Part shown: one piece after another, positions 4,996-7,258 of the stretch | Numbering within the stretch: the stretch's first letter is position 1 | Layout of the letters: every line of letters begins with the position of its first letter | Source of the DNA: Deltaproteobacteria bacterium | GTDB lineage: Bacteria; Desulfobacterota; Desulfobaccia; Desulfobaccales; 0-14-0-80-60-11 | Direction of reading: 5' to 3' | DNA: 7,258 nucleotides | NCBI GenBank assembly: GCA_016874945.1 | Contig: VGSO01000143.1 | Span: 1-7,258 of the forward strand | Made by a program: the position numbers and the translations under genes | The notes under the pieces: generated by a model | Told to the model about the DNA's origin: nothing | Seen by the model: only the letters and a program-made list of their open reading frames with translations | The model's database searches: none

Positions 4996-5913
4996 ATGGA
5001 AAGAAAAATCACCCCCGTCGTCATCTCCACCGCCCTGGGTCTGGGGGGACGGGGGATTTTTCCTTACACCCTGTGGCCCGACTATCGGAAGTTGCTCAAA
5101 GCCGTTCGGGAGACCCAGACCGCCGTTCTCACCAAGTCTTCCACCCGATTTAAACGAATGGGCAACTTCATCCCCTGGAACCCCCTCACCTGGAAGTACA
5201 TCCAGCGGCTGCCGGGTTTAGGGATGCTCAACGCCTACGGGCTGACCAACCCGGGCGCGGCGAAGGCGGCGGCGGAAATCCGGCTGGCGGTGGAAGACGG
5301 CTTCCATGTTATCCCCAATTTTTATCCGGAATTCGCCAAGGGGACGGACCAGGCCATCAGGGAGACCCTGGAAGCCCTGGAGATTTTCCAATTTCTCCTG
5401 GGCCGGAGATTTTGGGCGGTGGAGCTGAATTATTCCTGCCCCAATTCCGCCGAGGAGATCCGGGAGAACGTGGAGCAGGGGTTAAAGTGCTCCCGGGAGG
5501 TGCGGGAAAGATACCCGAATCTTTTTATCATCGCCAAAATCAGCATCTGCCACCCCTACGAGTTCGCCCAGGAGCTGGAGGGGCTGGGGGTTAATGCCGT
5601 TCACGCCATCAATACCATCCCTTATGAAATTATTTACTGTCCTCTCAGCCATCCCCGCTCCCCTTTATGGCGGGCCGGCGGCGGGGGAGTGTCCGGCGGC
5701 CCGGCCTTTGCCGCGGCTTATTATTACAACCAGGGTCTGCGGCGGAAAGTAAAGCTGTTTTTAATCATGGGCTGCGGGGTGACGAGCCGGGATGACGTCA
5801 AAAAGTATTTCGACATCGGCGCCGACGCGGTAAGCTTCTGCACCCTGGCCCTGCGGGACCCTCGGGAGGCGGCCGAGATTGTCAGGATGGAATTTTCGAC
5901 CCGAAATCGGTAG
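4996..5913 (+). CDS. Dihydroorotate dehydrogenase-like flavoprotein
   Basis: The 305-residue product looks like a class 1 dihydroorotate dehydrogenase or close relative: an FMN TIM barrel oxidising dihydroorotate to orotate. Visible landmarks are AVLTKSSTR with Lys47, MGNFIPWNP, GMLNAYGLTNPG (76-87), ELNYSCPNS (143-151) with Cys148 in the place of the class 1 catalytic Cys, AKIS with Lys181, AINTI (204-208), GGGGVSGG (228-235), IMGCGVTSRDDV (257-268) and GADAVSFCTLAL for FMN phosphate binding. The usual LNLSCPN reads LNYSCPN and the usual TKT reads TKS, so it is divergent and a different substrate is possible. Position after pyrF supports a pyrimidine role, but no pyrK-type partner is nearby. 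A TTG at 4927 would add 23 basic, atypical residues; ATG 4996 matches the family start (MERKITPVV), though no clear ribosome binding site precedes it. Confidence 0.8.
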   Translation: MERKITPVVISTALGLGGRGIFPYTLWPDYRKLLKAVRETQTAVLTKSSTRFKRMGNFIPWNPLTWKYIQRLPGLGMLNAYGLTNPGAAKAAAEIRLAVEDGFHVIPNFYPEFAKGTDQAIRETLEALEIFQFLLGRRFWAVELNYSCPNSAEEIRENVEQGLKCSREVRERYPNLFIIAKISICHPYEFAQELEGLGVNAVHAINTIPYEIIYCPLSHPRSPLWRAGGGGVSGGPAFAAAYYYNQGLRRKVKLFLIMGCGVTSRDDVKKYFDIGADAVSFCTLALRDPREAAEIVRMEFSTRNR

Positions 5914-5981
5914 ATGCAGGCGAAAACTTCGCGGCCCGGCCCACTGCGACGGGGATAATGGGCGGAAAAGGGGCGAATGGA

Positions 5982-6015
5982 GAATTGGTGTCTGTCCCTA
6001 TTTTCCCTATTTTCC
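5982..6015. repeat. GGTGTCTGTCCC-type dispersed repeat remnant with a 9-base tandem
   Basis: AATTGGTGTCTGTCCCTATT, followed by a second copy of CCCTATTTT (5996-6004 and 6005-6013), matches a motif (reverse GGGACAGACACCAATT) that I recall as a very common intergenic sequence in environmental Proteobacteria, often near REP-type transposases. It lies just past the vapC-like stop, filling the space between convergent genes. The rest of 5914-6017 shows no gene. Confidence 0.45.
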
Positions 6016-6017
6016 AG

Positions 6018-6392
6018 TCAAATTTTTTCTGGGTAACGGACGCCCTCGATGCCGTTAAAATGGACGTCCTGGGTCCAGATGACCGCGTGGTAAGTTCGAG
6101 CGGTGGCCAAAATGACGCTGTCGGCCAGGGGCATTTTGAGGTCACTGCCGAGGCGGGCGGCTGTGAGAGCCAGGACGGCGTCCAGAGGCACAACCATTCC
6201 TTGATGCATTGCCGCCGCGGCCTGGAGGGCGGCATCCTCCCCCCGTTGTTGCAGAACCCGTTTGAACACTTCCAGAAGGCATATGGTGGGGACCGTGAGG
6301 GAAGCCGGGTCCTCGATGGCCGGGGCGTAAAAATCCGCATGGGGGCCGTCGGCAAAGTACTCCAGCCAGCCGCAGGAATCCACCAGGTTCAT
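6018..6392 (-). CDS. vapC: PIN-domain ribonuclease toxin, VapC-like
   Basis: VapC toxins are Mg-dependent RNases that block translation by cutting tRNA or rRNA when not held by their antitoxin. The 124-residue product starts MNLVDSCGWLEYFADG, giving the first acid Asp5. It has ICLLEVFKRV with Glu41, MPLADSVILATAR with Asp91 and VIWTQDVHFNGIEGVRY with Asp109, so the PIN acidic quartet appears complete. Length is typical. Its ATG overlaps the antitoxin stop by four bases (ATGA, 6389-6392), which couples translation. It is convergent with the dihydroorotate-dehydrogenase-like gene. The target RNA cannot be inferred. Confidence 0.9.
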   Translation of the reverse strand: MNLVDSCGWLEYFADGPHADFYAPAIEDPASLTVPTICLLEVFKRVLQQRGEDAALQAAAAMHQGMVVPLDAVLALTAARLGSDLKMPLADSVILATARTYHAVIWTQDVHFNGIEGVRYPEKI

Positions 6393-6595
6393 ATGCGATC
6401 CTCTTCCCGGGACACGGAGGTATCGATTCCCTTTATAAACCCCCGCAAAGATTTGGGGTCCTTCACGGGGATAAGCTCGATGCGATTCTCGTACCGGAGG
6501 ACCTGAACCCGCGTGCCGGGGCGGATATTCATGGACTCCCGCACGGCCCGGGGGATAACCACCTGAAATTTGGAGGAGACAGTGACTTCTTCCAT
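6389..6595 (-). CDS. vapB: AbrB/SpoVT-type antitoxin, VapB-like
   Basis: The 68-residue product has the swapped-hairpin DNA-binding domain VTVSSKFQVVIPRAVRESMN followed by IRPGTRVQVLRYENRIELIP. A C-terminal tail, LRGFIKGIDTSVSREEDRI, is the type of segment that wraps the partner PIN toxin. Start 6595 is chosen because GGAGGT on the minus strand sits four bases before it. An in-frame ATG at 6607 would use up that ribosome binding site as coding sequence. It is the first gene of a two-gene operon with the PIN toxin. Antitoxins of this class usually repress their own promoter together with the toxin, consistent with the inverted repeat directly upstream. Confidence 0.9.
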   Translation of the reverse strand: MEEVTVSSKFQVVIPRAVRESMNIRPGTRVQVLRYENRIELIPVKDPKSLRGFIKGIDTSVSREEDRI

Positions 6596-6599
6596 GGCG

Positions 6600-6605
6600 A
6601 CCTCC
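6600..6605 (-). promoter_or_regulatory. Strong ribosome binding site of the antitoxin gene
   Basis: GGAGGT on the minus strand lies four bases before the ATG at 6595. It decides between this start and the ATG at 6607. Confidence 0.7.
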
Positions 6606-6642
6606 ATCGATAAACTTTATGTTTTACGATAACATAATCGAT
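6606..6642 (-). promoter_or_regulatory. Likely operator/promoter of the antitoxin-toxin operon
   Basis: TTATGTT (6617-6623) and AACATAA (6631-6637) form a perfect inverted repeat with a 7-base spacer. ATCGAT lies on both sides (6606-6611 and 6637-6642). The stretch is AT-rich within GC-rich DNA and sits immediately upstream of the antitoxin ribosome binding site, where autorepressing AbrB-type antitoxins bind. The same AT-rich stretch probably supplies the -10 region, but no single pair of promoter boxes stands out. Confidence 0.55.
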
Positions 6643-7126
6643 ACCAGGAGGCAAGGGGGGATATGGTTTTTGAGACCTGCCGCCGGGGGGACGGCGCGGC
6701 GGGACGGTTGGCGGGAGAAGGGGGGAGATACGAGGGGTGAAAAGGGGAAAAGGGTAAAAGCAAAAAGCGCGGATAGATAGTTGTTAGTTGTTAGTTTAAA
6801 AATATAGGATTATCAAAGTGTTATGATTTTAGCGGGTAATTTCTGAAAATGAAAATAGTATTTAGAGATATATCGCGCCGAATACGAAAGGGAAAAAGGC
6901 GAAAAGTGATAAGCATGCGTCAGGATATGCACCGTCTTTGCGCCGCTGGTGCGCCGCTTCCCGACCGCCGGGGTTTCGGGGGCAATCCCTTTGATTTCCA
7001 AAATATTTCGGTCATGGACCGCCGGTGTTGCGGAACGGAACACCGGCTGGAAAGCCTGTGCCACCGGTTTTTAGGGTTTTCGGTTTTTGGTAAAAGAAAG
7101 ATGGTTCGAAGCGCCCAATCTACACC
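6643..7126. other. Long gap without a convincing gene
   Basis: The left part (6643-6770) is purine- and G-rich on the plus strand, with G-runs GGGGGG, GGGG, GGGG and GGG between about 6719 and 6754 separated by short loops. A heptamer TAGTTGT is repeated in tandem at 6778-6791, followed by AT-rich DNA. The nonamer TGCGCCGCT occurs twice (6939-6947, 6950-6958), and stem-loops follow at 7021-7060. A possible plus-strand frame (6849-7154, basic product, running into the terminal palindrome) and a minus-strand frame (7064-6813) both lack recognisable domains, good ribosome binding sites and natural composition, so I call neither. Confidence 0.55.
7021..7060 (+). repeat. Two adjacent stem-loops, repeat-like
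   Basis: GCCGGTGTT (7021-7029) and AACACCGGC (7039-7047) form a perfect 9-bp stem. Overlapping it, CACCGGCT and AGCCTGTG (7041-7060) can form an alternative stem with one mismatch. The stretch GGCTGGAAAGCCTGTGCCAC resembles a common intergenic repeat I recall from environmental Proteobacteria. Confidence 0.45.
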
Positions 7127-7258
7127 TTATACCAAGTTGCGCTCAAAGAGGTAATTTTGAGTTTGTCATTCTGAACGGAGCGAAGCGGAGTGAAGAATCT
7201 AGATTCTTCGCTGCGCTCAGAATGACAATTCTACTCGTTTGATCGCAACTCGGTATTA
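7127..7258. repeat. ~132-base imperfect palindrome, MITE-like intergenic repeat
   Basis: The outer arms TTATACCAAGTTGCGCTCAA (from 7127) and, as reverse complement from 7258, TAATACCGAGTTGCGATCAA are near-identical. The inner arms are TGTCATTCTGAACGGAGCGA... and the complement TGTCATTCTGAGCGCAGCGA..., meeting at the perfect palindrome AGAATCTAGATTCT (7194-7207). The left inner arm has an extra 10-base tandem copy (CGGAGCGAAG at 7176, CGGAGTGAAG at 7186). No coding capacity is seen. The outer ends, the pairing over nearly the full length and the well-known TGTCATTCTGA motif fit a mobile palindromic repeat. The element appears to end exactly at the window edge but might continue. Confidence 0.75.

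Noticed and set aside
5958..6506. Plus-strand frame of 182 codons
   Set aside because: It is antisense to the PIN toxin and antitoxin genes, which have recognisable domains and coupled starts.
6849..7154. Plus-strand frame of 101 codons and opposing minus-strand frame 7064-6813
   Set aside because: Both have atypical composition and no domains, and the plus-strand frame runs into the terminal palindrome. They are probably chance openings in repeat DNA.
1..7258. CRISPR array, tRNA, rRNA
   Set aside because: No regularly spaced repeats, cloverleaf-type sequence or conserved rRNA segments were seen on either strand.

Overview
The window looks like accessory-rich chromosomal DNA from a GC-rich, Gram-negative, probably anaerobic Desulfobacterota-type bacterium. 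The evidence is a kdsB gene (LPS Kdo activation), a proteobacterial-style DUF2325 protein, GC-rich codon use, and an intergenic repeat style often seen in such genomes. The lineage is an inference from style, not a phylogenetic result.

Left part (1-1511). The tail of an unrecognised Cys/His-containing protein (1-120) is followed, with a good ribosome binding site, by a 68-residue helical protein (134-340). Then comes a DUF2325-family gene that now lies in three pieces: an N-terminal helical domain (410-~764), a coiled coil reached only by a +1 frame change (762-1070), and after an in-frame TAA the C-terminal DUF2325 domain (1080-~1469). The last few tens of residues are lost where the gene meets an insertion sequence.

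Mobile and foreign block (~1470-3128). A minus-strand IS1380-family transposase keeps its DDE residues. It has an amber stop at codon 8 and its C-terminus is replaced by antisense DUF2325 sequence, so it is an inactive remnant. One IS end and a promoter are still visible. Immediately beyond the IS lies the 3' end of an AT-rich foreign gene, which abuts kdsB.

Housekeeping block (3148-5913, plus strand). It holds kdsB (CMP-Kdo synthetase), pyrF (orotidine-5'-phosphate decarboxylase) and a dihydroorotate-dehydrogenase-like gene. The latter two would act at neighbouring steps of UMP synthesis, and kdsB consumes CTP made from UMP. The genes are separated by gaps rich in palindromes rather than packed as a tight operon. 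A long hairpin overlaps the last codons of kdsB, and three short stem-loops follow pyrF.

Right part (5914-7258). A minus-strand AbrB-type antitoxin / PIN-domain toxin pair (vapBC-like) has a 4-base overlap and an AT-rich inverted repeat at its promoter. The rest (6643-7258) has no convincing gene. It contains a purine-rich G-tract region, small repeats, a pair of stem-loops, and at the very end a ~132-base imperfect palindrome that looks like a MITE or other palindromic intergenic repeat.

No complete new multi-gene system is evident. The items most worth following are the multiply broken DUF2325 locus with its two small upstream partners, the unusual loop in PyrF, and the set of palindromic repeats.
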